From Macrotis lagotis (lineage: Eukaryota; Chordata; Mammalia; Peramelemorphia; Peramelidae): a stretch of 64,000 bases of DNA. The notes under the pieces are model-generated. The model saw nothing but the letters and a program-made list of their open reading frames with translations, ran no database searches and was not told where the DNA came from. The position numbers were made by a program, and so were the translations under genes. Below are positions 23,626-35,112 of this stretch, piece after piece (the first letter of the stretch is position 1; every line of letters starts with the position of its first letter). The stretch is taken from positions 199,945,050-200,009,049 of the forward strand of contig NC_133662.1 of assembly GCF_037893015.1 (NCBI RefSeq), in the 5' to 3' direction.

Positions 23626-26093
23626 AATATATATAGCTTTTATCTAGATAAATTCATGTATAGTCTTGGAAAATGAAATTTTAGCTTACAGATAGCTCAC
23701 TCTCGCTGCTTTTCATTTATTTGTTTCTTCCAATTCTTTGTCCTGGCTTAGAAAGCAGCCCCAACTAGCAAGGGAGCACTCTTTGTTCAGATATTGCATC
23801 CAAGATTGCACTTGGGGTAGGAGAGAAAATGAGATGGAGGGACCCAAATGTTTATCTTACTCTGAATTTAGAAATTTTCTTCCAATTCTTTTTGCCAAAT
23901 AATATCTCAAACACAGGGCACAAGACAGTTTTATTTAACATAGGTTAGCCAGAAAGTATGGCAGGAAGGAGATCAGGGAATGCTCTGGTTGATTTAATAA
24001 GTGCTTGTTGACTAAATGACTACTGGCTAGAATAGTCCATTGGATGTATCACAGCCAAAGCTCAACTTCTGATGGCAAAGTCAGAAGCCAGCTTTCTGCT
24101 TTGACCCTGAAAGGAAAACAGCTAACCAGATGACACCTCCTCCAATGAAAGAGCTATAGCGAAATAGAGAATAGGGATTATGGCAAGTGATTTCTCTGAA
24201 GGGGCAAACTCACTGACCCAAATCCTTTAAAAATCAGAGTGGTTTCTACTTGTTCCTGGCACAAGCTATAACATGGAGTCCTCAAATTATCTCTGAACAA
24301 AAGAACTGGGGGGAGAACATCTGAACACTAGTGCTTCCCCATATGTTCCCAAGATGGAAGATAAGCCATGCTTTTGAACTAATTCCTTATCATTCTTCCC
24401 ATCTCACTCCCACCTAGTGTCTGTGAACAATTCCAGAAGCCATGCCGTATGTTCACAACCCCAGCAGTCAGTAGAATTCCTGAGATACACTGCATATCTC
24501 CATAACTGGGGTTGGGGAAAGGGGGTGGCAATGCAAATTTCAATGCAGGGTTACACTTGAAAATAGCTACTATACCTCCCTGGGTCTTTTCTTCCTCTAT
24601 TTCCTTAGTCAATATTTTTATAACATGAATTTAGGAGCCTTCACCATTTTCTCCAACTCATTAATGCCTTTCAGTACTCAGTACTGAATTCAATAAATCT
24701 AGATGTGATCTGACTAGGAAAGACTACCTCTATCTGCCTAGAAATTATACCTCTCAAAGCAAAATCCTCTTGACTTGTTATAGCTGCCAGATCATATAAT
24801 TAAGTTATTTTTTTTTTGAGAATTTAGTCTACTAAGGTCCTCAGATCTCTTCAGATAAACTGCAGAGGGGAAGAGTTCAGTAGTCTGGAAATTCACAGGC
24901 AACATTTGAATAAATCCAGAGATCCATTAGGACATTGGGATTTTATCTTGGAAATCTGTGGACTAAAAATCTTTGTTGATACCAAATAAATACTATTGTC
25001 AGTCAGGTCAAGAGTTTTTAAAAATAAAAGCAAATAAAATTTCAAGGACAAAGTTGAAATGAAAGACATGGATTAGAGCATAGCAATAACTTAATATCAG
25101 AGGTCTTGGACACTTTTTTTTTCATACAGTGTATTTAAATGGTAAATTTTAGAATAAAATCTATGTTTAAAGTTGTACAAATAACTTTGGCAGTATAAAT
25201 ATTATATATACCTCATTGTAGATGCCTATTAAATTCTTGTTGGGAAGAACTAAGTATGCTAGTTTCCATCAAGATGTATGTATTTGCTCTTGAGATGAGC
25301 CCATCTCACAGACCTTAGTTTTGTTTTCTTTAATTTAATGCTAGACTTTTTTCAGTCCCCTTAAAGCCTTGTTCATATTATTTGAGAATTCCTTTTATCA
25401 CCTCAGAGAGTCAAAGTGATGTTTTTTGTAATTTCTTGATCCATCTTGTCTTTCTTAAATACCATTTTAAAAAACCTTTTTCCTCTCAGGCTACTCCCAA
25501 CAATTTCTTTTGAGGTGTTTTTTTTTAATCTTTTCTTATATTAAAATGCTTCATCATTCCTGAGATAGCAATTATGGAGAAGCAGCATGATAATAGTCAA
25601 TTTTCTTGTTGAGGGATCTCTGGGATATAAAATTCTGTACTTACATCCTTAATTATAATGGGGGAATGTCCTTTTAGAATTTTATAGGAAAAAAAATCAT
25701 AATTTTAGATGTATTATAAGATATGGTACAAAACTAGTTTTAAAAAAGAACATTCACAAAAAATGAAAATAATTTCAACACATTCTCAATATTCTGTTTC
25801 AGTTTTTCAATTATTAATAATAGCATGAAAAAATATCAATCAACACTTTTGAACTTTCTGTAACAAGAGAGAAAAAAATCACAGTTTCTCTTTCAAAGCA
25901 AAGGGGATTAATAGCATTTATTTTTATTAGCACAATTTTACTCTGTTTTCTCAGGAAACATAATTGAAATTAAAGTTATTGATTATTTGCTTCTGGCTTT
26001 TGAAACTAACTTTTACCACCCTGTGTCTTTTGAGATGAATACAAACTGTATAGTTGAATTAAAGGGCATAATTTAACTGTCTTTCTTTGGCAG

Positions 26094-26151
26094 AAAGTCA
26101 TTCCCTTCTCAACATGCCACCCTAGCAGCCTTTGCAGCTGTGTACATTTCA
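26094..26151 (+). CDS. PLPPR4: PLPPR4 coding exon 5
   Basis: 58 nt: one base plus 19 codons; phase 2 in and phase 0 out. The acceptor is CTTTGGCAG and the donor TCA|GTAAGT. It encodes KSFPSQHATLAAFAAVYIS: the C2 motif region and the start of membrane span 4. Active lipid phosphate phosphatases have PSGH here. This protein has PSQH, so the His is kept but the Gly is Gln. As I recall, this His is the residue changed in functional tests of rodent PRG-1. The only difference from human that I can recall is Ile for Val in YIS. The exon is too short to be called by reading-frame length alone and was placed by homology and splice sites. Confidence 0.96.
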
Positions 26152-26498
26152 GTAAGTAACTATAACATTTCTTTACTATGTGTACAACAGAAAAGAGAAA
26201 GATGTTCACTATCAACAAGGGATTAATTACACTGTGCAGCCATGAAATAAAATCACAAGGAACTTTTGTCAGAGTTAAAGGATTGATACCAGATCATCAC
26301 TGCCATGAAATGTCAAAACTTTAATACATTTTCTATAACATTAAAATATAGAACCATAATGTAGTTATTCTACTTACATAACAGTAATTTTTTCTTTAAT
26401 GTACCTTTAAAGCTGAATTCCATTTCATGGCTTAGTCCATGTATCAAATAACACATAATGTGTTTTAAAATATCTATAATTTCCTTTTATTATTATAT

Positions 26499-26503
<5 letters not shown>

Positions 26504-26563
<60 letters not shown>
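26504..26563. repeat. (AG)n microsatellite
   Basis: About 30 uninterrupted AG units, 350 bp after exon 5. Confidence 0.97.
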
Positions 26564-26565
<2 letters not shown>

Positions 26566-26585
26566 AAGTGTTATTACTACCTTAA

Positions 26586-26740
26586 TAGGTTACTGTGTAA
26601 TCCTGGGCAAGTGACTTAGCCCTGTTTGCCTCAGTTTCCTCAACTGTAAAATGAACTGAAGAAGGATGGACTCCAGAATATTTACCAAGAAAACCCCAAA
26701 TGGAGTCATTAAGAGTTGGATACAACTGAGACAACTGAAC
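26586..26740 (+). mobile_element. composite SINE, 3' part
   Basis: 'CCTGGGCAAGTGACTTAG', 'GCCTCAGTTTCCTCAACTG', 'ACCAAGAAAACCCCAAATGG' and 'AAGAGTTGGATACAACTGA' match the long SINE type at 7187-7420. The tRNA head is missing, replaced by the AG repeat. Confidence 0.8.
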
Positions 26741-26964
26741 AACATAATAACCTATATAATGACCATACTTACTAACATATTAGAAAAAGATCATAGGAGG
26801 TGTTTTCAAAAGACTGCAGATTGAAGGAGTGACTGAAGGTTTTGGTTAATTGTACTTTATTTGTCCCATTTTAAAATAATCATCATCATCATCATCTAAT
26901 ATGCTCAGGTAACTTGAACAAATGACATTTTTCATTCACTTGAAATTCATCATGTCATTTTTAT

Positions 26965-27165
26965 AGTCTGCAGACAACTTTAAATACATTATCCTATTTA
27001 AGTCCCAATTCCTGTGAGAAAGGAAATTATCTATAGTTCTTGTCTTAAATGATATTCTACAGAGGAGGAAACTGAGGCTAGGCAGGTTAATGCAGAAGAG
27101 TATCTTGTAAGTCTCAGATGCAGAATTTGAATGCAGGTCTTCTTGACTTCATATTTAGTGTTCTC
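26965..27165 (-). mobile_element. MIR-like SINE
   Basis: Antisense order on +: 'acattatcctatttaagtcc', 'agaggaggaaactgaggcta', 'atttgaatgcaggtcttctt'. Moderately preserved. Confidence 0.65.
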
Positions 27166-27371
27166 TTTACTATGATAAAATGTCTCAGCTCTAAAAACAA
27201 CTGCCAAAATCTCTACTTCAAATTGGCTTCTCCGAAAGTGAAAGTGGTTACATTGGTGTCACAAGTAACAGTTTTGTTTTTTTTTACTTTGAAACAGTGA
27301 GAATATTTTTAAAAAATAATAAAAATCACTATGCTCAGTAAGCTGAATCCAATCACTTTTTCTCCTCTAAG

Positions 27372-27545
27372 ATGTACTTCAATTCTACATTAACGGATTC
27401 TTCTAAGCTCCTGAAACCTCTTTTGGTGTTCGCATTTATCATCTGTGGTATCATCTGTGGCCTAACGCGGATAACACAGTATAAGAACCACCCAGTCGAT
27501 GTCTATTGTGGCTTTTTAATAGGAGGAGGAATTGCTCTATACTTG
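27372..27545 (+). CDS. PLPPR4: PLPPR4 coding exon 6
   Basis: 174 nt, 58 codons, phase 0 at both ends, so it can be skipped without a frameshift. The acceptor is TCCTCTAAG and the donor TTG|GTAAAT. It encodes [20 protein letters not shown], then span 5 ([12 protein letters not shown]), the C3 region and the start of span 6 ([15 protein letters not shown]). C3 in active enzymes is SR-x5-H-x3-D. Here it is [12 protein letters not shown]: Ser is Thr and the catalytic nucleophile His is Asn, while Arg and Asp remain. This supports a catalytically inactive, PLPPR-type protein. The 58-codon length equals the difference between the two human isoforms I remember (763 and 705 residues). Confidence 0.97.
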
Positions 27546-28334
27546 GTAAATAATCTATTATTATATTGTACATCTATAGTGTTTAATATATAGTAATTGC
27601 AAATGCTTCCTCTATTTATAACTACTAATAAATCTTTGCCAAAAAAAGATGGAAAATGTAAGGTAGTTTCAGCAGTTTGATTTATGATTTATGATTTAAT
27701 CGAATTTTGAGAAGTCTATGAAAGTCTTTGGCTATATCTCCTTGTTCAGCAGACACATTACGGAAATACTCCAACCATAACTGTTAGACTAATCTAAAAG
27801 CCATAGCTCATCCACAGAGGAAAAATTACTGGCAAATATTCAAAATTAGCTATTGCTTCAATTATCATGTAAGTGGATATATACAACACAGTGAGACAAG
27901 CTCATAAGCTCAACCAAAATATATCATTCTAGGATTCTATAATGATTGTGCCATTGGCCATATAGACACACCATTTATTAATTTAATTGACAGAAAGGTA
28001 ACATATTAATTCATGTAATTTCCCTGTTTTTTATACATATTTAACTGCCATGACTGGGTGAAGAGTTGTGAATTTTGTTAAACCTAGGATTTTCTTAATT
28101 GTGTTGTTAAATACACAAGCTGGCATCTGCTCAACCTTGTATACTTAGGGTACTAAGGGTGAATAGGACCATCTGTAAGTAAAATAAAATTTTAGAGGAT
28201 CAAAAATATTTCTAGAGGCAATTTTTCCAAGTACAAATTATCTACATATTATCAATATCAATAGTAATTATCTGACAGTTCTGAAACTTAGATATTTCTT
28301 TTTCCTTGTGAAATATAGTTTAATAATTCCTAGT

Positions 28335-28530
28335 CTTTATAAAGTTCTTTAAATTTGCAAGGCTCTTTATAGAGATTTTCCCATGTGATTTTTACAACTT
28401 TGGAAAGTGAGTAATTCTATCATCTACATTTTGCAGATTAGGAAATTGAGGCAGGTCAGAGTCACACGGCTAGGAAATATGATTAGATCTGAACTCAGGT
28501 ATTGATATTTTCAAGTTGTTTTTTCCATGA
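28335..28530 (-). mobile_element. MIR-like SINE
   Basis: Antisense order on +: 'tttgcaaggctctttataga', 'cattttgcagattaggaaat', 'agagtcacacggctaggaaa', 'tctgaactcaggtattgat'. Confidence 0.7.
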
Positions 28531-29559
28531 CTCTAGAACCTAACTTGAAATCTGTCCTGTTATTCACTTTTTCACCCAGTAACTTTAAAAAAAGAATCAG
28601 AAAAATAAAATTCATTGATTTCAAATCTGACCTTTAAGCATTGCTACTATTATTTGTGAATGGTGAAGAAACATAGGGAATATGAATAGAACTATAATTT
28701 TTTTCGATCTATGGACCGGTCAGATGAGAAAATCCCCTCTAATGATGCTGTATAGCCTAATCTTAGCAAATTATAGGTTTAGAGAGTATCCTGAGGAAAT
28801 GAAAGGTTAGGTGACTTTCCCAGTATCCCACAGTGACTTGAATACACATGTATGTTTACATTAAAACAAGACAACAAAACTAAGTGTGAAAAAGCTAAAA
28901 CCAATGAATATATAATATTTGGCAATAATTTGACAATGCTAAAAGGTACATTTTAAAAAATTTTACTTAGAGCTTCATAAACTGAGATCTGTTTTTTTTT
29001 TCAATTTAGATAACTAAAATTCATTATAATTGGTTTCTTTGGAAATCCTATGAATTTTATTTTAACCATTTAAAAACATTTTCCTGGAAGGGATCTACGG
29101 ACTTTACCAGCCTGCCAAAGGGGACCGTAATACAGATATACAAAAGTAAAAATATTTAAGAATGTTAATAAATTAGTGTTAATTAATAACACTAATCTAG
29201 AGTGATTGGCGTGAAAAATTTTAAAGATTCTAAATTATATCTCTACAACCTAAATCATTCCTCCATATATATTTCAAGCCAGTGTGCCATCCACAGGCAC
29301 ATATTGAAAAGTACAGTTTTTACTCTTTTTTGGTTTTGTTTCATTCATATATATAGATAAGGTAACTTAATTTAGAGATCATTTGCTTGGAAGTTTTTGT
29401 TATCAACAGCTGATAGAATTTATTGTTTATTAAAGGCAGTGAACCATTTCATTGTCTCCTAACCTTAGAGGGGTAAACCTAACCCCATCTAAGAAAATAT
29501 CTTTCATTTTTCAAGTCAATACTATTTTTAAAAGTCTTCTCTCTCTCTCTAATAGTCTT

Positions 29560-29700
29560 TTTTTTAAATTAATCAATCCGTAGACATTAATTAAGGACCT
29601 ACTTTGAGCCAGTCACTATATTAAACATTGGCATTATAAAAGGAGTCAAATTATAGACCCTGTCTTCAAGGAGTTTAATAACCCAAATTTGAAAATTTCT
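29560..29700. repeat. old dispersed repeat (MIR/L2-like end)
   Basis: 'acattaattaaggacctact', 'gagccagtcactatattaaa' and 'ctgtcttcaaggagtttaat' follow the common mammalian 'next-size-up' motif of gastro-like L2/MIR tails. Similar pieces lie near 2105, 42615 and 59925. Confidence 0.45.
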
Positions 29701-30464
29701 TAAGCTATCCACAAGATAACTTTTACATTTTATTGGGCATTATACTTCTTTGGGGCATATAAAATAATTTTTTTCCAAATGTATAAATTTAACTCTGTGT
29801 GTCAAAAGAACACTTATTTTTATTTGACAATGCCTTACTACTTTGAATAATGTCAATAAATGGAACTTTCCCCACTGAAATAGACAGAAATAATTGGAAA
29901 TGAAATGCAAGCCACAAGATTGAGATGGCTCTAAAAGCAATACCTTTCAAAGAAGTAAACATAGTTGAGAAAGTGGTTATAGAATATAACAGATGGAGCC
30001 AAAACTTGGAGTTTAATGAAACCAAGTAGGTGAGCTGGATTAGCCTAGAAGACTGCTTTCCTGCCTCCCCCCAGCCAAGGCAGAAATCCATTTCCCCAAG
30101 TTGACCAGGAATTTAAATCCCTGTCCATGAATTTCATTGGTATAGATGAATTTATTATCCCTTGGTCTCATTCCCTCCATTGTCATCCTTATGCCTGATG
30201 CATGTTTGCATTTACTCAGCTCCAGATGTTTTATCATTGTTCTTCTTTGATTTTGTATTTCTTTGAGTTCAAAGTCCTTCAGACCTGACTCATTGCTACC
30301 TTTCCAGGCTTTTTATTCCTTATCCATTCCCTATTCCTCAGATATCTCCCAACTCCATGCATTTTAACCAGCTCTTCACCATTCCTGGAATGTTTTCCCT
30401 CCGCATCTTCACCTCTTGGCTTCTTGACTTCCTTCAAGTCCAAGCTAAAAATCTTACTTCTAGG

Positions 30465-30690
30465 TGACAGAATATATGGAATGCTAGACCTGGAGTCAGG
30501 AAGACATGAATTCAATCTGACCTCATATGCTTACTAACTGTGTAAACTCAGAAAAGTCACTTAACCTCTGTTAGCCTCAGTTCCTATAGCACCTATTTCT
30601 GAGGTTAATAATGAAGATAATATGTGATATTATTTGAAAAATATCTGGCATACAGTAGGCACTGTGAAAATGTTAACTATTATTATCACC
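30465..30690 (+). mobile_element. MIR-like SINE
   Basis: Sense order 'aatgctagacctggagtcag', 'agtcacttaacctctgttag', 'aatatctggcatacagtagg'. Nearly complete. Confidence 0.7.
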
Positions 30691-30739
30691 CTTAATGTCC
30701 TTCTGTGGATTATCTGTGATTTATATTGTATATATCTTG

Positions 30740-30885
30740 CATAAAGTTATGTGCATTGTCTCCTCAATTAGGTTGTAATCTCCTTGAGAACAAAAATTGC
30801 CTTTTGTTTTTGTATCCTCCCTCTTTAGCACAATGCATACCATAGTCAATTAATAAATGCTTATTGACTAACATTAATTGTGCTT
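30740..30885 (+). repeat. L2/MIR3-type 3' end
   Basis: 'taggttgtaatctccttgag', 'tgtatcctccctctttagca' and 'taataaatgcttattgacta' form the widespread L2-type terminal pattern. A second, more diverged example is at about 33425-33545, and a third near 43040-43110. Confidence 0.6.
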
Positions 30886-31129
30886 CCTCTCATATACAAG
30901 CATTAGTTTGATACTACTTACCTAGACAATGTCTTAGGGAACCTGATAGTTATTTGAACTAATTGATGAAATGAATATTAAAACTTAACTAGGTTGAAAA
31001 AACACGAATTATAGATTAAAAAAACAAACTATCCTTTCACCATGGACTGTATAGATTGGAGAAAATTCCTGGAGAACTGGTCAAATGAAAATTTTAAAAG
31101 AGTCAACTCTTAATTGTCACAGGATAATA

Positions 31130-31295
31130 GATCTTTAACTAGAAGGGGGGCATCAGAGGTCATTTGTTCTATCAGACAAGTAAGGAAATGAAGGTGACAA
31201 GAAAGATTAAGAAACTTATCTAAGGTCATAAAGGTAGAATTTGAAAAGAGTCTCTTATTTCAGAACCAGTATGTTTTCTGTCATCTCATGTTTTA
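31130..31295 (-). mobile_element. MIR-like SINE fragment
   Basis: Diverged antisense pattern on +: 'agacaagtaaggaaatgaag', 'taaggtcataaaggtagaat'. Confidence 0.4.
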
Positions 31296-32044
31296 TTTAT
31301 GGCATCTGAGGGTTGTTTCCCCCCCTGTAATCAAGTTGATCTTAGGGTCCTGACAGATTGAATTAGAAATAAATTGTTTAATCATTTTCCTTTTTACAAT
31401 TAAAGAAAAATCATGTTTCAGTGAAGGAACAAAAACCTCAACTACTGTGTAATGTGCTTGTTTCTTGGGGAATCCCTGTGTGAGTTGTTGTCTTAGTGGA
31501 GATAGTTATGTGAACCGGATGTCAAGCAAGCAATGTCCAAATTATTCATTTGAGTTCTGTCTCCCCAGAACACTTAAGTTCAATGCACTTAAAATATATT
31601 CAATATGCTATACTTTGCATTTTCTATTCAATCAATTAGGAACTCTTTTTAAAGCTATTATTTTATGTGCCAAATACTGGGGATTTAAAAGTAACCTATG
31701 GATTTGAAAGCCAAGTAGATCAGATTTTTTTAAAATGACCCACTCCAAATCTCTTCATAATAATATTATAGTTGAAAGTGAATGTAGAGAATATTATTGC
31801 AGTCATTTAAAGAGCAACTGGGCAAAATACTTCCATCTCCACCCCATGCAGTTGAATTAAAAAAGTTGTTAGATGATTATTAAGTTGAAGCCAAGAGTTG
31901 AAAAGGTAGGGAAGAGAAAAGGGTGAAAATGAGGATGAGGTTGTTCATTCTAGGGATGAGGAATATCTTGTAAGAATGCATAATAGCAGAATACAGAATG
32001 CTGAATCTTAGGTAACAGCTGGTAGTCTGAGGAAACTAACATAA

Positions 32045-32265
32045 AAATACTTTAGTGTTTGCAAAGCACTTGTCATGGATTAGCTCATTTGATCCTCCTA
32101 AGCACCCTATGAGGTATAATTATTATAATCCTCACCTTACAGATGAGGAACCTAAGGCATAGAGCATGTAAATGACTTGCTTAGGAACACAGGGTTAATA
32201 AGAATCTGAAACAAGACCCAAACTTAGGTCTTTTCAAGTATATTTCATAGAGTAAGCTACCTAGC
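32045..32265 (-). mobile_element. MIR-like SINE
   Basis: Clear antisense order on +: 'tttgcaaagcacttgtcatg', 'atttgatcctcctaagcacc', 'ttacagatgaggaacctaag', ending 'agagtaagctacctagctat'. Confidence 0.75.
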
Positions 32266-32509
32266 TATGATCATATGTGAGAAGAAGTAATGTGACATGA
32301 GGTTGGAAAATCAGTTGGAGGCAGGTTGTGCAGGAGCTTTAAATTCTAAGTTAAGGATTAAGCAGGAAAACCAAATTAGAAAAATAATAATTTGAAAATA
32401 ACAGGTACAAACCATTATTTTTTTCTTATTGCCTTACATGACCTTCACATGCCTGGAATTTGTACTTTTCTCACCTCCAAATATATGAATCTTTTTTTTT
32501 CCTTCCCTC

Positions 32510-32775
32510 TTCTTAATAGTATTTTATTTTCCCCAATTACATATTTAGAAAATTTTAGCATTCATTTTATAAGATTTTGAGTTCCAAATTTTTCTCCCAC
32601 CCTCCCTCCCCTCCTCTGAAATTAGGATGCAGTTTGATATAATTTATACATGTGCTATCATGTTTAACATATTTCTCTATTAGTCTCAGGGAGAAGAAAC
32701 ATCAAAGGAGAAAAATAATTGCTAGAAAGAGTCAAATAATTTAAAATTTTTTTATCTGCATTGAGAGTCCATCAG
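32510..32775. repeat. dispersed repeat, second copy
   Basis: 'ttccccaattacatatttag', 'ttcattttataagattttga', 'gttccaaatttttctcccac', then 'gtttgatataatttatacat'. The same succession is at 63110-63322, so this is a multi-copy element, of unknown name to me. Confidence 0.75.
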
Positions 32776-32999
32776 TTAAGAAGAACTGGGTCATTCACAG
32801 TTGATCATCACATAATACTGTTGATACTGTGGATATTGTTTTCCCCTCTTCTCATTACACTTTGCAATCAACTCTTTGAATCTTTATAAATTTCATATAA
32901 ACAGTTCCAATGGCACCTCCTCCATTGGAGTGAGGAGGGGTATTTTCCTTATTCCCTCAGCTACTTGTCTTTCCCCAAAATATTTTTATATTTATCACA

Positions 33000-33275
33000 T
33001 CCATATTTTATAAAGGCACAGGTGGATAGAACACCGGCCTTGGAGTCAGGCAGGAGAAAAGGAATTCCTTAATCCTGATTGCTTCACATCCAGGACCATC
33101 TCCAGTCGATCTGATTCATATTGGACCACTGAATCCAGATTCTGGAGGAGTAAGTGAGGCTAGTGACTTAGCACAGTTACCCCTCACTTAAATCTAATTC
33201 ACATACTTGTCATGGCATCACCTCCCTGATGTCATGGTACTCTGAGAATGAAGGACAAAACAATCATATGCATGG
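33000..33275 (+). mobile_element. RTE-type SINE, with tRNA-like head fragment
   Basis: A head fragment 'aacaccggccttggagtcag' is joined to 'gttacccctcacttaaatct', 'catggcatcacctccctgat' and 'gagaatgaaggacaaaacaa'. The terminal part is related to 23560-23620. Confidence 0.6.
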
Positions 33276-33786
33276 GATAGCAATAATTGTAGTGGCTAGC
33301 TTTTATATAATGATATAAATATATAGCATTTTTCTATATTTGTATATTATATATATATATATATATTTGTGTGTAGGTGGTTTAAAAATAATTTACATAT
33401 GTTTGTTCCCTCAGTTACATATAGTGCATATTGTCTCCTCCAATCAATTAGAAATTTACTAAGGGTCAAGATGGTTTCATTTTTCCTTTGTATCCCCAGA
33501 CCCTAGCTGAATACCTGGTACATGGTTGGGGCTTTATAAAGGTTTAAAAATTAGCTTATTTTCATAAAAGAAAAGAAAAATACTAATAATATTTTACTGC
33601 ATGTATCTAAAAGAATGGCAGAACAACATATCACCTTATTTAGTGATACTTGACAACAAATTTGCCTTGGTTTTTGTCTTTGAAGTGCTACAGAAATCAC
33701 TATCTTGTCTATTTAGTAGGAATAATACAGTAACTAAAAAAATTTATTTTTCTGCTGCCTGATTGATTCTTTTGTCTTGACATTAG

Positions 33787-35112
33787 GGATTGTATGCTGT
33801 GGGGAACTTTCTGCCAAATGATGAGAGTATGTTTCAGCATAGAGATGCCCTCAGATCTCTGACTGACCTCAACCAAGATCCCAGTCGAGCCTTATCTGGC
33901 AAAAATGGTAGCAGTAGTGATGGAATTGCTCATACTGAAGCAATTCTGAACCGAAATCCAAGAGATGCAAGTTCATTGACCAACCTCAAAAGGGCAAATG
34001 CTGATGTGGAAATCATCACCCCACGAAGCCCCATGGGAAAGGAGAATATGGTCACATTCAGTAACACATTACCTAGGGCTAACACCCCATCAGTGGAAGA
34101 TCCTGTGAGAAGAAACACATCAATTCATGCCTCCATGGATTCTGCCCGATCAAAGCAGCTTCTTACTCAGTGGAAAAGTAAAAATGAAAGTCGAAAATTA
34201 TCCTTGCAAGTCTTAGAGCCTGAACCTGGCCAGTCTCCACCAAGATCCATAGAAATGAGGTCCAACTCTGAACCAGCAAGGGTAGGGGTTAATGGAGATC
34301 ACCATGGACCTGGAAATCAGTACCTGAAAATTCAGCCAGGGAATGTCCCAGTATGTAACAATACTATGCCTGGTGGGCCAAGGGTGTCTATTCAGTCTCG
34401 ACCAGGTTCATCACAGCTGGTACATATTCCTGAGGAAACCCAAGAAAACATAAACACATCTCCTAAAACTAGTTCTGCTAGAGCCAAGTGGCTGAAAGCT
34501 GCTGAGAAGAGTGTTGCTTGTAGTCGGAGCAATAGTCAGCCTCGGATTATGCAGGTGATTGCAATGTCAAAGCAACAAGGAGTCCTACAGAGTAGTCCAA
34601 AGAACACTGAAGGTAGCACAGTCACCTGCACTGGGTCTATCCGTTACAAAACCTTGACAGATCATGAACCTGGTGGGATCGTGAGAGTTGAAGCTCATCC
34701 TGAAAATAATCGACCAATCATCCAGATCCCATCTTCAGAAGGTGAAGGGAGTGGATCTTGGAAATGGAAAGCCCCTGAAAAAGGTAGTCTTCGTCAAACC
34801 TATGAGCTTAATGACCTCAACAGAGACTCTGAGAGCTGTGAATCCCTGAAAGACAGTTTTGGGTCTGGAGATCGAAAGAGAAGCAACATTGATAGCAATG
34901 AGCACCATCATCATGGAATCACCACCATCCGTGTCACTCCTGTAGAAGGAAGTGAAATTGGCTCAGAGACATTATCAATCTCCTCAAGCCGTGATTCCAC
35001 ATTGAGGAGGAAAGGTAACATCATCTTAATTCCTGAAAGAAGCAACAGCCCAGAAAATACTCGGAATATCTTCTATAAGGGAACCTCCCCAACACGAGCT
35101 TATAAAGATTGA
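33787..35112 (+). CDS. PLPPR4: PLPPR4 coding exon 7 (terminal; cytoplasmic tail)
   Basis: 1,326 nt: 441 codons and TGA at 35110-35112. The acceptor is GACATTAG|GGATTG. It begins GLYAVGNFLPNDESMFQ, the end of span 6, and the rest is the long hydrophilic C-terminal tail special to PLPPR4. The tail is rich in Ser, Pro and charged residues. It contains a basic amphipathic stretch around Trp (34489-34491), ARAKWLKAAEKSVACSRSNS, that corresponds to the calmodulin-binding segment reported for rodent PRG-1. It also contains a four-His run (EHHHHGITT) and ends SPTRAYKD. The Arg of DALRSL (33853-33855) appears to be the site of the human R-to-T variant linked to synaptic phenotypes, as I recall. The frame is intact. 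The open frame can be read from a TTG at 33790 but that is not a start. Confidence 0.98.
   Translation, partial: GLYAVGNFLPNDESMFQHRDALRSLTDLNQDPSRALSGKNGSSSDGIAHTEAILNRNPRDASSLTNLKRANADVEIITPRSPMGKENMVTFSNTLPRANTPSVEDPVRRNTSIHASMDSARSKQLLTQWKSKNESRKLSLQVLEPEPGQSPPRSIEMRSNSEPARVGVNGDHHGPGNQYLKIQPGNVPVCNNTMPGGPRVSIQSRPGSSQLVHIPEETQENINTSPKTSSARAKWLKAAEKSVACSRSNSQPRIMQVIAMSKQQGVLQSSPKNTEGSTVTCTGSIRYKTLTDHEPGGIVRVEAHPENNRPIIQIPSSEGEGSGSWKWKAPEKGSLRQTYELNDLNRDSESCESLKDSFGSGDRKRSNIDSNEHHHHGITTIRVTPVEGSEIGSETLSISSSRDSTLRRKGNIILIPERSNSPENTRNIFYKGTSPTRAYKD

Larger units (their letters stand above)
19953..26093 (+). other. PLPPR4: PLPPR4 intron 4
   Basis: 6,141 bp between donor GTTAGA and acceptor TTCTTTGGCAG. 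It has a (CT)n microsatellite, a sense MIR-like fragment, a CR1/L3-like fragment and an RTE-type dispersed repeat. I see nothing recognisable in about 20940-22300 and 23640-26080, which is AT-rich unique sequence. Confidence 0.9.
26152..27371 (+). other. PLPPR4: PLPPR4 intron 5
   Basis: 1,220 bp, the shortest intron here. It holds an (AG)n microsatellite, a composite SINE tail and an antisense MIR-like fragment. The acceptor TCCTCTAAG has A rather than C or T at -3, a weaker variant. Confidence 0.92.
27546..33786 (+). other. PLPPR4: PLPPR4 intron 6
   Basis: 6,241 bp between donor GTAAAT and acceptor GACATTAG. It holds MIR/L2-like fragments, a dispersed repeat at about 32510-32775, an RTE-type end at about 33000-33275 and a TA microsatellite. 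I see nothing recognisable in about 27600-28330, 28600-29550, 29710-30460, 30890-31120 and 31300-32040. Confidence 0.9.

Noticed and set aside
29789..30515. Overlapping - strand frames of 65-100 codons in intron 6
   Set aside because: No domain, splice signals or family resemblance, and the lengths are expected by chance.
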